Shown in pieces: positions 37,294-52,200 of a stretch of DNA of 64,000 bases. The DNA comes from Cardiocondyla obscurior. Taxonomy: Eukaryota > Arthropoda > Insecta > Hymenoptera > Formicidae. The DNA is taken from the NCBI RefSeq assembly GCF_019399895.1, contig NC_091877.1:496001-560000 (forward strand), given 5' to 3'. Each line of letters begins with the position of its first letter. Position 1 is the stretch's first letter. The notes beneath the pieces are model-generated. The model saw only the letters and a program-made list of their open reading frames with translations, made no database searches and had not been told where the DNA came from. The position numbers and the translations under genes were made by a program.

Positions 37294-40200
37294 GTCAGTA
37301 TTCTCAGACTCTGAGGTTGGTTTCTTTTGTGCCGAGAAAACGCGGGTTGGAAAGTATGTCTTTAATCATGGTTTTGGCTACCCGTGGCAAACTAACGTCG
37401 AGAAAGAGAGAGAGTGAGAGAGAGAAAAAGAGAGAGCGAGAGAGAGAGAGAGAGAGTCCCGTTTGCGACAGGAAGCGTACCGTCTCCGTCACATCTGCGC
37501 TAAGAGAATAATACAATTATCTCGACTATCATTTTATGTATTTTATATTTGTAATTTTATATTTGTGAGAAAAATCTAATTGACTCGACCATTGACAGTG
37601 TTATAATTAGTACCAAACGACGCTGTTTATTATTTTAAATATGCAGTTATATAGTCGAGGATGAATTTTTCTCGCGGCGCAGACTCCGCGGCCCCGAATG
37701 ATCCTCGCTGTACCGCGCTGCGACGTCTCACCGGTCGTTTCACGGATTTGTTCTCACCCGCCAAGACTAGACCGCTTCCGAGATTTTCCGGCAATTTTGA
37801 TCCCGCGGGGATTTCCTTGTTGAATCCGAAACGCGGAAAGTAGCTGTCACGCGTGGGCTTTCGGTGACAAAGCGAGAATCGCGCTCGATCAGGTCGAGTG
37901 CGGCTGTTTTAATGGCACCGTCACGAGAAAAATTGGTACAAAGAGAAATAATCGATTCGGGCGAAAACGGGTTAAATAATTAATCGGTGATTGACGGGGT
38001 AATTATTGCGCGCGATCGCTCGATGGGGTCAGCGTTTTATTTTATACGACACGCGATATGACGATGACGATTTCGCGTAAATTAAATAGTCGAGTAATTT
38101 CTCGATCAGACTTTTTTTTTTTAATATATAAATATATATAGATTGCAAGTTGAGAGCGAGAAAATTTTTCGTAACAATTATAATTATAGAAATCCTAATT
38201 AAAAGATTTTGACGGTATGTTTTTAATACATTTCTATCTCATATGCAATAATATACATATATTCTTGTTTATTTTATTAATATTGATTTCTCGGTGTCTA
38301 TTAAAAATAACATTTAATTAAAATAATTAAAATAATCAACTTACAAGGATCAAAGGTGCTAAAAAAAAAATTAAAAAAAATTGCTATCAAAGGACGCAAT
38401 GCAGGAAGATAAATAAGAACTTAACCGCGTGACAGAAAGAGTAACGCTGACCCGCATTCGCGATTATCGTTGACGTCGGTGACGACCGACGATCCCGTGA
38501 GACGTCGAAGGTGCGCGACGGGCGAGAACTTGGCACTCGATTCCCCGTTTTCCCTCCGGCATGTAGACGAGGTCGAGCGACGACAGGGAGCGAGCAACGC
38601 GACCGGAAATATACGTCTCGGCGTTATCTCGCGGTCTTTCTTTGACTTGTTCCCGACGCCCTTCGAGTACTCGCGCCCCTCGTTGCTGCCGCTCGTCGTC
38701 GAGCTCGACGCCGCGACTCGTCGAAGAGATAATCGCCGAGACCGAATCTCGACTTCCACACTTTACTCCGATCACTGTGCTCACCACTATTACTACTATA
38801 CTAGCACCGTACTACCAGATTTGCCACTACTATTACTGTCACTACTATGTTACCACTACTACTATACTACCGCTCCTGTGCTCGAGGACGTGCAATCGGT
38901 GTCCCGGAAAACGATGCCCGACCCTTCGGCCAGCAAGAATTTCAGGGGTACACCGAAAGCTTTCTCTAAAAGCTGAGTTAACGTCAATCGTAACGCGAGT
39001 ACGGAGGTCAAACTCGCAAAACGGAGCCTTTATTACAATTCAGGGCGGATCCCTGCTTCTATAAAAAAAATTTTTTTTATTCTTTACTCAAGCGGTATTG
39101 CAAAGAGACCACTTGCAGGGAAAGTCGTAAGCAGAAAATCAAGTACGTCGGTATAAATGAATTTACTTCCTGCGATACTTGTGACTTATCGCTGTGACTC
39201 TTTTTTTTTCTTTTTTCTTTTCTTCTCTTGTTCGTATTTAGAACGGCTACCCTTGTGTCCAGGGAATAGCTCTAGTTCTTGTTTCATGGTTACGTTGTCA
39301 GTGTCCATGACCCCGCAACAATCGGGGGAAGTACCTAATCGTGTGCGAGCGACGAGGACTCGCCGCATAACGTTTGTGCTAATCGCAACTCGAGCCGTTG
39401 TGAGAGAACCGTTGCAACCGATATGTACTTCTAACAAACGGTAGATATTTAATGATTGACTACTCGGTCATGTTGCGAATTTTATTGTGGACCGTTGATT
39501 TTGATATTTTATTATATTTCTGTAATAATACGTTTACCATACATTATTACCTTTTAATTAATTGTTTGTGACACGTTTTATTCGTTAGGAGCTCGACTCC
39601 GTTACTATTTGGCGAGAAGCTTTATCTAGGCATAGCTAGAATTGTCGAGGAGTCGGGTATCTGGGTTAGCTTTAGGGATCGCCATTGATCATTAGTCCGA
39701 GGAAGAAAAAAAAAAAAAAAAAAAGCGGTCAGAAACGAGATAAATGGCGCAACGCCGATAAGAATTTTTGCGAAGAAAACCGTTCGTTCAAGAGCTACGT
39801 TTAGTTCTCGGTTCATCGCTGTTCTTGTGTTATCTGCGCAATTTTACCTGATATATATTTTTGTTTGTAAAATATAAAAAAAAAAAAAAAAAGATTTCGA
39901 GGAAAATTAATTCGTGACGCGAAGAATGTTAATCTACGTCGTCGATGCTGCGACATCGCCAGACATTTTGGCGACGAGAAGCAAACTCGTTGCGCTCCAA
40001 GTCTGACGGAAAGCTCCTTTTTGAATATCGCTCTTGGACGTGAAGTCTCTAAACGTATTCTACCGAATCCTACTCAAGACCCGATTTGGATCGTCGAGTA
40101 AATAGATTTTTCTGCGCGGGCCGGATTTGAGATTCGCCGGGTCGCGTCTAAGTTTAACGCGAGTCCAAGTCCCGGAAAATGGCTGCAACGCTATGAATAG

Positions 40201-43200
40201 CTTCCGTTCTGTAAATTCCCTGCCCTCCGGCGGCTCTATTTATAATGATTTTGGATTTTCTGACGTTAAGCGTCTCCTGCCGATTATATTCCGCGCTTTT
40301 TCTCGAGGCGGAGTGAATTTTACGCGCGAGAAGGGATCTTCGAATTATCCCGGTTTGCGCCACCGTACGTCCTAAGAGCCCGACGAGATATCGGGCCGCC
40401 ATACAGCGTTCCGCGTTGTTTAACGCTGGCACGAGCCGCTTCGTGCTTAGTACGCGTCTATTTATAAAGATTAAAATCAACCGCGCTCTACAGAATGAAT
40501 AAACGTCTTTAGGCGCCGTCGTTTTGCGAAGAAATGAAAGGGGACGACGTAAGCTTCGGGCAGAAATTATCCCGTACTTTTCAAGCGAACGCCACCTTAG
40601 ATCAGTACAGTAACTCGCACAATAATGCTACCTCGCACCAAGTGACGCAGCACTAATTTGTCGATTTGGAAAAGTAGACTGCAGCAATAACAACCGCAAT
40701 CGCAACCGCAATAACGTTGTGGCGAACTTAGCCCGCATTTTAAGGTATCGTCATCTGCGTGCTTCGAGCACATTGCCACGGTCGCAATTGGTGGCACGAT
40801 TAAAAAAGTCTGGCGTCGGATTTGGCAGTCGACGCGCAGCAAAATTAGGGTGCTATTCAGCTGCGAGGAATCGCGCGCGTAGGACGCCCTCCAGATTATT
40901 GCCCGTGACGATTATTAAGACGTCGCCGCCGCGCTCTCGCGGCTACGAGAAGAGAATCGGTGTTGCGTTACTCTGCCCTAATTTAGACGCACCCGGCAGT
41001 ACGACGCTCGACGCCCACCGTCGGATTTTCGTCGACGCGAGAATTCATACACGCCCGCCGACGCCAGCACACGGACACGGCCTGCTGCGAGAGACGTCAT
41101 CTCCTCGGCAATCCGTATAGAATCTGCCGCGGGACGCGCAATACCGAAATAATCCGCCTATACGAAACTATCAACATGGAAAACTAGTTGACACGGCAAG
41201 AGTTTCTTTGAACCGGAAATAATATATCCGGACATCGCGGAAGGAACGTGATAAATAAATAATCGTCTACGTAAAATTAATGAGATTGGAAATATAATTA
41301 ATTCTTATTAATAAGAACGCGAGACGAAAGCTTGGAGTAAATCTCAGTTTAATTTTTATTACTTTTAATATTTATTTTATTATTTTTTTAAAATAAATTA
41401 TTATTATCATTATATTTCTACATGTGTCAATTAATTTTTTTTAAATTATTAAAATAATTTTTAATGTGTATATATATATTTCCCACCCAAAAAACTTATT
41501 TAATAAAAAAAAAAATGACCATGCAACAAACCTTGATAGATGCGCAGCAGCGGAGGTTTGATGTATCTGTAACAAAAAAATAAAAAATTAAATTGTAGAC
41601 ATATATAAACAACGCGGGCATAATTTTTTATAATAATTATGAGGGGGAAAAAAAGAAAAAAAAAGGAAATTTAGAACGCGCGGAAAGCGTCGAGAAAAAT
41701 TGAGAAAAAAATTATCCGACGTATCTGAGTCTATTCATCTACTATTCGGAACCCCTTCGCGTGGGAACGTCGAGGAAAACGGCAAACGGCACACGAGCGG
41801 TACTACGACGATGGTTGCGTTTTGAAAAAGGAAACAAACGAGAACAGTAATAGGAGAGTAGTGTGGAAGCTCGAAGATGTCGACGAGCCATCGCTTGACG
41901 AATCTGACAAAAATCTTATCGCCCGGATAAATAACAAAATTTCTGGATTCGCTTCGCGACTCGAGGATCGAAGGGCCGCTAATCAATTTTGTTCGGTCGG
42001 TCGATTAAGGACCGGGTGATTCTGACCGACACGAATTTCCAGACGGACGCCAAAAAGCAAGACTATTTTCCGTGGGAAAAGGTACCGCTCGTGCCGCGAC
42101 CGTCGCTGGTGCCGGACCCGTTCACCGTCTGGGGCCGCAAGAAGCAAGACCCGCGCACGGAGTTCTATCAGTACGCCACCCTGTCGGACAAGGAGGGTGT
42201 GGTGCGGGGAAAGGACGTGGCGAAGGAGGATCACATTCGCCAGCTGGTGGATGGCGGTGCCGTGTCGAAGATCGGCCTCGACGCCGCGGCCGAGCTCGCC
42301 ACCCGCGGCCACGTCTTCGAAAAGGGCGTACTCGCGCGACCCTCTACCAAAGTCAGACACGCCAACACGCCCGCTACCGGACGAACCAAGATCCTACTCG
42401 CCTTGCAGACGCCGTCTTGGTACCGATTCTAACGACGAGAAACACGAGAGAAAATACACGAGGAAGAAAGGCGAAAATATATCACATGCCGTAGAGACGT
42501 TCTTCGAGAGGATAAAAATTAATATCAACGTTCCTCTCGAGCGTACATTTTGAATTTTAATTGCCACCGCTACAGATATAAAGTTGAAATTATTACACGG
42601 CCCGATATCGTAACTTTCTTCAACGATCATTATTTAATACCGCATTAACTACTTTTAATGCGTTTTGATAAGCGTAGCTAATAAAATCTTGATTGATCGG
42701 TTTTCACGTGAAAATTATACTTTTCGCGGAATGTTAATTAAATTTATTTGCGTAGGAGATAGTATTTCAATTTAATAACGATTAGAGATTCTAGGTGTAG
42801 TTAGAAAGGTCTTGGACTTAAACACTGATAGTGTTTTCTTTTTCACCGATTATTTGTATCGAGAATTAAATGAGCAATATAAGAGTGTTTCAAAAAATCA
42901 CCAGCATTCATTATCATTTTATATTTCTGATTCTTACAAACGCAAAAAAAAAAATTTACGAACTTCCTTAAATTTCAGCGGAACTAAAAAAAAAAAAAAA
43001 AGAATAGAAAAACAAAATTAGACTATTCGCAACTGAGTTCACAATTAAATCTCCCGTTTAGCCCCTAACTCGTTCGTCGAATTAATCGAGCTTTCGCATC
43101 GGAGTTAAGTTTCTCCACCGTGCCGAATTGCAATCGCGAGAACGTGCCCGACTAATCGAGCGACTCCGATTAAATCGTAATTAAGTTCAATGGAGCGTTA

Positions 43201-46200
43201 GCGCAATCCGCCACCAAGTTTCACGCCTCGAAGAAGGTCGAAAAAGCTTCGGAACGGGACACCGAGCGCACACGTGACGGGACGCAGATGCGTGTAACGT
43301 TCTCGTCGTGTACATGCACACCCTGGTGCACCTGTCGCGGTACATACATATACACACAGACATACGTACAACGTACACGTTACCCACGCGTTTCTTGGCA
43401 GGGTCCACGTATCGTTGCCTAACGTTCGGAGTGTCCTGAATATTTCGGCAAGGAGACATTAATAATGCGTATGTTGCATACCGCACCGCGTTTATAATTG
43501 GCCCGCACGTTGTGTGTCTGCAGATAGACCGACGTTGTTATCATAAGCATGTCGCCGAGATCCATCACACTTTCCGTCTCCAAACGGACGACGGGAGAGA
43601 AGTCTTTCGCGCCATGTGTCTATCATTTTTCACGTCCACCCCTCCCTGCGAGTCTCTCAACCCTTTGCACCGTAATTTCTTATCGTTCGCTATTAATACG
43701 CCGTAATTATATTAAGAAAAAAAAAAAAAAAAAGAAGCAAAATTTCGTGCCGCGAAAAGTAGTCTCGTTGATTCAAAAACTTAAATCGGAAGATTGAAAT
43801 TGAGATTGAAGCTCGCGGCGTAATCGAGAGCGAATGCAGTTAATAATTGCGGTTGAAATTTTAGAGCGGGACGCGGCGGATGTTTATCTCGTCGCGAGAT
43901 GATGCAGCAAAGGGTTAATCGCGCTCGCGGAGCCCGTCGAGGCTTCCAGCGTCGCCTTGATTCCGCCAACTTTCTTCTTATCTGGCCGCGAGCCCAGCCA
44001 GCCATCTGGTCGGCATTATCGGGCTCGGTTCACGGGAATGAGAAACGACTTTGGGAGTCTTCCTCCCTTTTTAGAATAGATGAACTGACACCGCGAGCGC
44101 GATACGATGACGCGGGTTAATTATTCGCGAGTAGCGCGAGCAAGTCGCGTACACCCTCGAGCCAGACGACGCAGCGATGCACCTGTTTCACCCACCTTCC
44201 ACCTTCGACGTCCCTCATCTCGCGCGTCACGTGCCTCTCTCGGCCGGAGAACAGGGCCAAACGATATTTTAGGAAGGACCATCTCGCCGCGAAACACTCA
44301 AGAAAAATAACGAAAGAGGAAAAAATAAAAAACGGCGAAACTACAATGCTAGAAGAAGTTGTAGCTTTTACGCGGTAGTCCGTGTTGATTTTTATTTCTG
44401 AATATTATTTGTGCCTACCAATCTTACATTTGATTTAATAAAACTGTTTATTTGACATTTCAAAATTTAACATTACCTGCTTTTATCGTAATTAAAGTTC
44501 AGATCGGTATTAAATTTTATTGAAGATTAAGTCAAAGATAAAGTGTTAATTTAAGAATTCGATTGTCGAGAAGACTTATATTTTCGCTTTAAAAATGGTC
44601 TTAATAATCAACCTGTTTTCCGGCCAGATAAATCGATCACGAAACCTCACACGTATGAAGAGAATATGTAGACTTGTTTGATGCAACCCTATTCCCCGAC
44701 CCGGCAATCCATTTGCGGCCCGCGGATGGAGAAGCGGGAGGATCGTTCCGAGACGAGAATTAATGTCTGGCGCACTATTTATACGTACGATTTTCGCGTC
44801 ATGGTAAGGCTCGAATAAATGAGACAAATTAAAAAATAATAAAAAAAAAGAAAAAAAAATGAATTAGCCGTAAAGGGTAAAGGCGCTACCGCTCGTCGAC
44901 GGACGCAACCTCCGTTTACTAAAGGCGAGCCTGTTCTCCCCCATTGTCGTTGACCATGATCTAACCCCGAATCCGTAGACGCCTCGTCACTACGTGGTTC
45001 GCGACTATCCGGATGCCGGAGTGAGGTCCGCCCAAGAGCAGTACAGCTATTCGTACACCAACACCAGCTCGAGCAGCTCCTCCAGCGCGGACCCGTACAG
45101 CAGCCGTCCTCAGAGGACCACCCAGACCCAGGAAAGCGTCGTCAAGAGGGAGACCGGCCCGTACGGCTCGTACTCGACCGAGAGATCAACCAGGACATCG
45201 TCCGGCGGCGGACCCGGGAGCTACCGCTCCTCCTACGAGTCCACCGCTTCCGGTCGTCTGCCCGGCGGCACCAGCTACCGCCACTACTCCTACCGAGTCT
45301 AAATTTCCACCCTCTACCCCCCTCGGCGCGCATCCCTTTTCTCGCCGATCGCGCTTCCGCTCTCATCGATCTTCGACGACCCTCTTCTCTTCGCCGCGCC
45401 GGCTGATCTCTCGATCGCGCCGAAAACAGATTTCCGCCGCTGCGAAACGCCACAGACTCGGCTATTCGTGGCTCGGTCCCCACCGTTTCGCGTATGCAAA
45501 ACACGCGACGGTAAACGCAACCACGGCGAACACGCCGCGTTAATAAAACGCTGGTAAAACCGGCTGGCGCAAGAAATGCTACGGAAATCAAAAGTCGGCG
45601 CAGTTTGGAGAACGCTTTAAAGCGGATCCGTCGATGACGACGTCGAGACTTTTCCCCTCCCTTTTCGACGAAGATTACAAAGTCAAATCCTACGAGTTAT
45701 CGAAGGAGATTTCCTCTCACAGAGATTGCAAAGTTAAATCTACCGGCAGTAACGACGAAAGCGTGTTAAGTATATCGAATAAGAATTCTCTCTTCCTTCT
45801 CCGCGGAAGGATCTTGTCGCGCTATACATATACCTGTTTATCGAACTAAGAGTGAATAATTATGTGTCAATTCGAAAAGAATTTCGCGGAATATATATAT
45901 ATACTTTATATCGATTTGGTCGTCGATGTCGATAAGAGCGGAATATCGCCTTTTTACCGCGCATGCCGAGTCAGAATTCCTTTTGGTTTCTCTCCTCGTG
46001 TCAGTTTTGTACGCTTGATATATATATATATTTTTTTTTTTTCTTGTTAATATACCCGAGGAGAATTTTCGCGCTTTTAATGTACACCAGCGTATCGGCA
46101 GAAAAGCTTTTTATATTCTTGACGTTATCATCCCGCTGCAATTACTGCTGTTACCGTAGCCCGAGCTGGAGATAGAGCATTACTCAGTCGCATTTAGAAA

Positions 46201-49200
46201 TAAATTAAGAGCTAGTCGCGCTAACATCGAGAGAGCAGTACGCAGACCTGATATTTTTGCCGAGTTTAGCAACTCGTGCGATAAGAGACGTCGCTGATAT
46301 GAAACAGACGGCTTTCCACACAGAAAAAAAAATTTTAAAAAAAGAAAAAGAAAAAAATTAAAAATTGTACGTACACAACCGTGGTAATAAATCATTGCAT
46401 GAAACTACACTTTGAAGAATTGTTAATCATTCTATGCGAGTTGTCGATTAAGAATCACCTCCGAATATCCGTAGATCTCACGGATTATGCAATCGTTTGT
46501 GTGTTTAATGTCTGTGTTCTAATAATATCTGCTCCTATTCTAATTCGCGATATGCCTTCCCTTTTCTCGGGGGATGTTTTTACCTTTCGTACAGCCGAGG
46601 GAGAGTTTTTCGCGAGCCGCGTTTCTAAACTGTCCTTACGGGTACCTTACGTCGTCCCTATATTATTGTTGAAAAGCGTTCTTGTTTCTAATTAATAATT
46701 ATTCAAATATATTTTTAAACGTGTAATAATTTATGTGTTTCATTATGTGTTAATATTAAAAAAAAAGAAAAGAAAAAGAAAAGTGGATTATTTTGTCTTC
46801 TGAAATTATGGTTACGGTGTGATGTTATAGACGGGACATTAAGAATTGCTATCTATCCGGCAGTCTTATCACAAAGTGAGCTATATTAACCATGACTAAC
46901 AACGTTCATCGTCATCGTCATTATCATCGTCGTTGCTGTCGTCATCTCGATAGACACACAACGCGACAATCGGCCAAGTCGGTTATCGCGGACGAGAAAA
47001 GAAATCTATATCGCGGCATAGGAGCCACCGCGTAACCTTTTTCCCGTTTTCATTCTCTCCGACGACCTCTGTTCTTTATCCCGCCCGATTCTGTCCCGAG
47101 ACGCCGTGAGAAAAGCGCAAAACGAGCGAGGCAAACGGGCTAGCGAAAGAAAAGTGAGAACGAAGAAGATAGAACGAAACGCAGATGCCGTCCGAGAGTT
47201 GCTAACCGAGTTGTTCTTCTTTCTATTTACTCTGCCTGTCACATGTGACTCCTCCGATTCTCACCGCCAACATCTCCGCCACCGTTGTCGCCGCCACCGA
47301 TGCCGCCGTTGTTGGAAACCGACGGATAAAAAAATAAAAAAAATAAAAATAAAAAAAAATGCAAAACGCCCTTTCCATATCTATAAACGCGATGCAGTAT
47401 CGACCCATTACCATCATACCAGTCTCCACCGTCATCCAGGTAGGTACTCCCGTCTCTGATGGTTTATAATTGCGCGGCGAATGCTCGACATTCGCCACCG
47501 GAAGCGCAACAGGTGCGATCGTCGATTCTGATCGTCGCGTCGTAGATTTTTTTTCCCCAATCGTCCGATTCGATTTGGGGAATATCGTTTGCGCCAAAAT
47601 ATAAAGACCATATGTATATAGAAAGCAGCCGAGTATAAAATTCAATTTCCATTAATTTTTGTTTGAGACAAAAAAAAACCCCCCCCAAATAAATTATTTG
47701 CATTTAATTGATTTCTCTTCTAACCGACTTAAATTTGGCAGTCCGACTTTAAACTACTAAACTTTGAAATCGTCTTTTGCAGACTGAAACGTGTAATTTG
47801 ATTTTAAAAGAATTTTAGTAAGACGCCTTTAGCGATTTTTTTTTATTCCCAAAAGGGTAGTACTATTTAATTTACGACGCGATTGATATCAGATTTGACT
47901 TGTACTCTTTGCGTAATTCCGCAATTGGATCGACATTGTCTTTCTCGAATAACTGCATTCGTAAAAAAAAAAAAAAAAAATGCGCAACTAATATTTCAAA
48001 TATTTCAATTAAAAATAAAATAAAATAAAATAAAAGTTAATTAAATAAAATTTTTTAATTTAACTTTGCAGTATTGGTATTTAATAATTTTAGTTTTAAA
48101 CTCAAAAAGAAATATTCCACAAACGAAAGAAAGAAACGTCGATCATTCTTTCGATTTACGTATAGCAATAAATAACACTTCTCGATAATAATAAATATGT
48201 AATTTGTTTTGTTTAAATTTGATACTTTTTCTATATGTATATAATCAAGTATGTTTAATTCCCATACGGCGTGTTATCACAGCAACATGATATCACGCAG
48301 TTTGTCAGTAATACCAGAAAAAGCACCTTGCGTAATAGATGTAACGACGCTTTGCCGCTCTCACGCTAATTAATTTCATGCGTTTCGCATTAATTAATTT
48401 CAGATCTCGATGTTTACTAATTCTAAAGCGCTACCTCATCGCAGTAATAATCATCTTCACGGTGTCGCGCGTAATTCAAGGTAATGTAACGCATTGTTTA
48501 ATGTTACCCCCTCGTCCTCATTGACAGATCGCGTTCAAATTTCTTGTCAAGCTCTTTAACAAAATTACGCATCGATACTTATCGTGTGCGATCTACGTCG
48601 CGTGCGCATCGTTCATTTGGCATGCTCGCTACTCATCGCTGGAACGCATCGAATGCTACGCCTCGCTATAATTTTAATCCTTTGGTGACGATTTAACAGA
48701 TAAAAAAATATTCATACAGTTATCGATAAATTGCTTACAATTTAGTATCCATCTCAAAATTAATTCTAAACCTGAGCAAGAGCGCAATATTAAGTTCCTG
48801 TTTTATTTTTAAATTAAATCAATTATTCGAGACTTCTCGTACTATTCTATTCAGAAAAAAAATTTTATTTTCTACCATAATTGCTCTAATAAAATTCTCG
48901 ACAAGTTTACATTTTCGACTTTGTTATAGTTAGTTATCGTAAAACATTTAGCAATTTACAAATTAAAAAAATGGCAATCGTCACCGAAAGGATGAACCGC
49001 TTGGCTCGCTATGAGATATTCGCTTACGCGGCACGCCGCTGCCGGGCGCGATTAGTAAAAACGAGACGTTCGTTAACTCCAGTTGAGGAGCGTTCCTCAC
49101 ATGCCATACGTGGCACACAAGAGGCTTGTCACCGTAGTTCGATCGCCGATCCATAATGTGTACTACGCTGGCGCGATGGTACCGATAAGAGTGCGAACGC

Positions 49201-52200
49201 GCGTGCGACCCAGCATCCTCGCAGCTGAGCTCAACAGGATACGCTATCTACCGAGGCCGTCCACCCGATCCTACATCGAAGAGTACCTAAATTCCCGAGA
49301 CAACATAGTAAGTCCACTAATCTGTCTAATATTCACTAGCTCCTTCTCCCCTTTTCTCTCTTTCTGTCTTTTTGTGTATCTCTCTCTCTCTCTTTCTCTC
49401 CGATCTAAATCAGTTTATCATTACGAAAAAGCACGTGGTAAGATAACGCTGTCATCAGTCACGACTGATCACCGCCCGTCAGTTTTGTCGTCGTCGCTGT
49501 TTTTCGTCGACATTCATTCACATCGAACACCGTAAGCGGAATCGCGTCGTTGCAATGGGAATTTATTTTTGTTTTACACGACAGATACGAAGTTGCGGAT
49601 GATAATTTTTGAATCCGCTTTCGTTTTTGTATTTTTGTAGAATAAATTAAAAAAAAATATATATATAAAGTAGTCGATATTGAAGTCGATGATGAAACCT
49701 CTGCGTTTTTGTTCGAAATTTATTAACGTAATTAAATTTAATGTTTTGTTTAAAGTAATTGATGTTATATTAAAAAATCGGAATTAAGGTATCAGATCAT
49801 CATTATCAAATTATTATCAAATCATTATCAAAACCTACCCTTAAAATAGTAGGAAACTACGGAAAATAATTTACGTTAGTTAGATTCGATCGACTCGTTT
49901 AGGCAAATAATATAAGTTTCCCAAATATTTTTGCAGCTTTTCGACGATGAAGCGAGGGAGATTCGCGCAAGAGTGGATTCTCTTCTCCGACGTGTCCACG
50001 TGTTCGTGCCAAGAGCAGTGGCAAGGTATCCGACGAAAACAAAATGGTGTGCAACGAATTACTCAATTAAATTGATCAAAATTTAGCAATGAAATTATCT
50101 GAATTTATTATTAATCGTTAAAAAAAAAAAAGAAAAAAAAAATTGCTTTACTAAATTAATTTATTATTTTAAAGAAACGACAATCAAAATAACTGCAACT
50201 CGGAGATAAAAGTGCAAAAATATTTCAAGTATCTTAGAACATCGTTTTTTCAAGTCTTCAAGTCTTTCAAGTCGATGCAGAATAACGTCATTTACATGTG
50301 AAGATAATCAGCGGTTCTCTCGTAATTTCCAGCGATTTCATCGAGGAGATCGTACCGGAACGTATGCGAAGTCACGACTATGTCCGCCGGCTGCTCAGCG
50401 GGCGCAGCAACGCGAAAAAGGAGGTTGATTATCTGAGCTGGTACGAAGTGCCCGACCGGGGCCACTTTGGGACTTTGGCGTGTATCAAGTACGTCGCCGG
50501 CAAGCCGCAGTCCGTCAGGAAACCGTACTACAAAGTCGCGGACCTCCGACCGGCCGACATCCGCAACGACGTCAACTTCCTCAGCTATTACAGCAAGAAC
50601 CGCCAGGCGGCCGCGACTGCCTGTGAGTAATCCGTCACGGTGACGAGGACGACGACGACGACGACGATGACAATGACAACGAAGACGTGGATCATCGGCG
50701 ACCGGCGCTTCGCTCTCAAAGGGGAACCACCACTTCGAGAACGAAACCGCTGTCGGCGTACCCGATCCCGTCACGACAATGTTACACACGATCCGTACAC
50801 AAAGCACGTAGTTAGAGATTGCCGAGAACGAAACGAAGGATTCTCAAAGAAAAATTTCAATTTTTATTTTTAATTTAAACTGAACAATTTCTTTCCTTGG
50901 TAGTTTTTCAAAATTGACTTCAAGTAGCAGCCTGTGATATTATTTTATAGATGTATTTTTTGTAAGTACATCCTGCTTTGACATTTTGCGCAAAAATATT
51001 TAGAGAAATATATTAATTAAAAAGTGAACACTTGAAGAAACTTCGTTACGTTCTCGCGGCTCGAGACCATGATTTTTGAATAGATTTTGAAAAAAATAAA
51101 AGACGGCCCCACGACGCCGTTGTGTGCAACTCTCTTTTTGTCTATTTTTTTTTTTCTCGTTCCACTACCGCCCTTAGCCCCCCCTGCCCTCTCGTTTCTC
51201 TATTTGTTTTTTTATTTTTCATCCCTTTTCTTGGATTGGCTGGCACCTCTGGTTCACACTGTCTGAAAACTTTTGTTTGTGCTAGCGAGCACGTGTGTTT
51301 CTCTGGTATTTTTGCTGTTTTATTGTTGGTCACGCGACAATTGATCTTACTTTTTGTACGTGTCTACCTTTTATTTTTTTTGGCTGTATTACTGTTCAAT
51401 AGTATTGTGTCTAATCATACAACGTATACACTTACCCTCCACGTATACCCAGCATCCGTTTTTGATAACTACCCCGCCAGGCGACATCCGACACAGCGCG
51501 ATTTTATTATTATAATTTTGCGGAAAAGATGTGATTGAATCGATCTCCACGGTAAAAGCATGAATGTTAATTCTCATTGACCAGTTTCTTTCATTATGCA
51601 ACCCGTGACAAGATCCAAAAATAAATCGCTCGCAAATTACATAATTGAATTATCGATGTTCGCCATTTACTTACGAAAAGAATTGAATTATATATATTCT
51701 TTTCCGGGACGATCGATTCAATTGTCGGTTATCGGTGAGATTCATCCGATTCGGCGACGGTTCGCATCCTTTTTTTTTTTTGCGAACCAACGGACCGAAA
51801 CTATTTTTTTTTTTTTAATTGCGGTAATCGGGAAAAACATGGCGAAAACGACATGGTGACCAAAAAGAAAAAAAAGAAAAAAAAAAAGAAAAAAGAAAAT
51901 TGTGAGCCAAATCAAAAGAAACGAAGGAACGAGAGAGAGAAAGAGCGTGTGTGTGTATGTGTGTGTGTAAGAGCAGGACATTTACACGACGGAAACTCCA
52001 GGCGGAACACCAGACTGGGATCGCGCGCCAAAAGCAGAATTTTGCGGCGCCCGCGGATAAGAACAAAAATGAAAGAGAGGAAGCAGTGCGGCTTTTTTGA
52101 ACGTTTCAGGCAAGTGTTGGAGGGACAAGGTGCCGGAGCTGTATGAGAAGCCGAGCAAGAAAAGCGAAGAGGAAGAGGCGGAAGAGACGGAGATCGCCGC

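Larger units (their letters stand above)
37294..42009 (+). other. First intron of the myofilin-type gene (isoform A path)
   Basis: Contains a GA microsatellite (37400-37456), a trinucleotide-rich stretch (38783-38872) and a stretch near 41527-41600 resembling the minus-strand module at 2.3-2.8 kb. I see no further exon. Such introns of muscle genes often hold enhancers, but none is identifiable by eye. Confidence 0.5.

Noticed and set aside
38470..39064. Overlapping open frames of 140-168 codons
   Set aside because: They run through a trinucleotide-rich repeat and high-GC DNA in intron 1 of the muscle gene, on both strands, without splice support.
45142..45591. 149-codon minus-strand open frame
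   Set aside because: It is the antisense shadow of the GC-rich isoform B exon and 3' UTR.
48361..48405. AATTAATTTCATGCG/CGCATTAATTAATT inverted repeat
   Set aside because: Mostly simple A/T sequence with a short pairing core; not distinguishable from chance in this composition.
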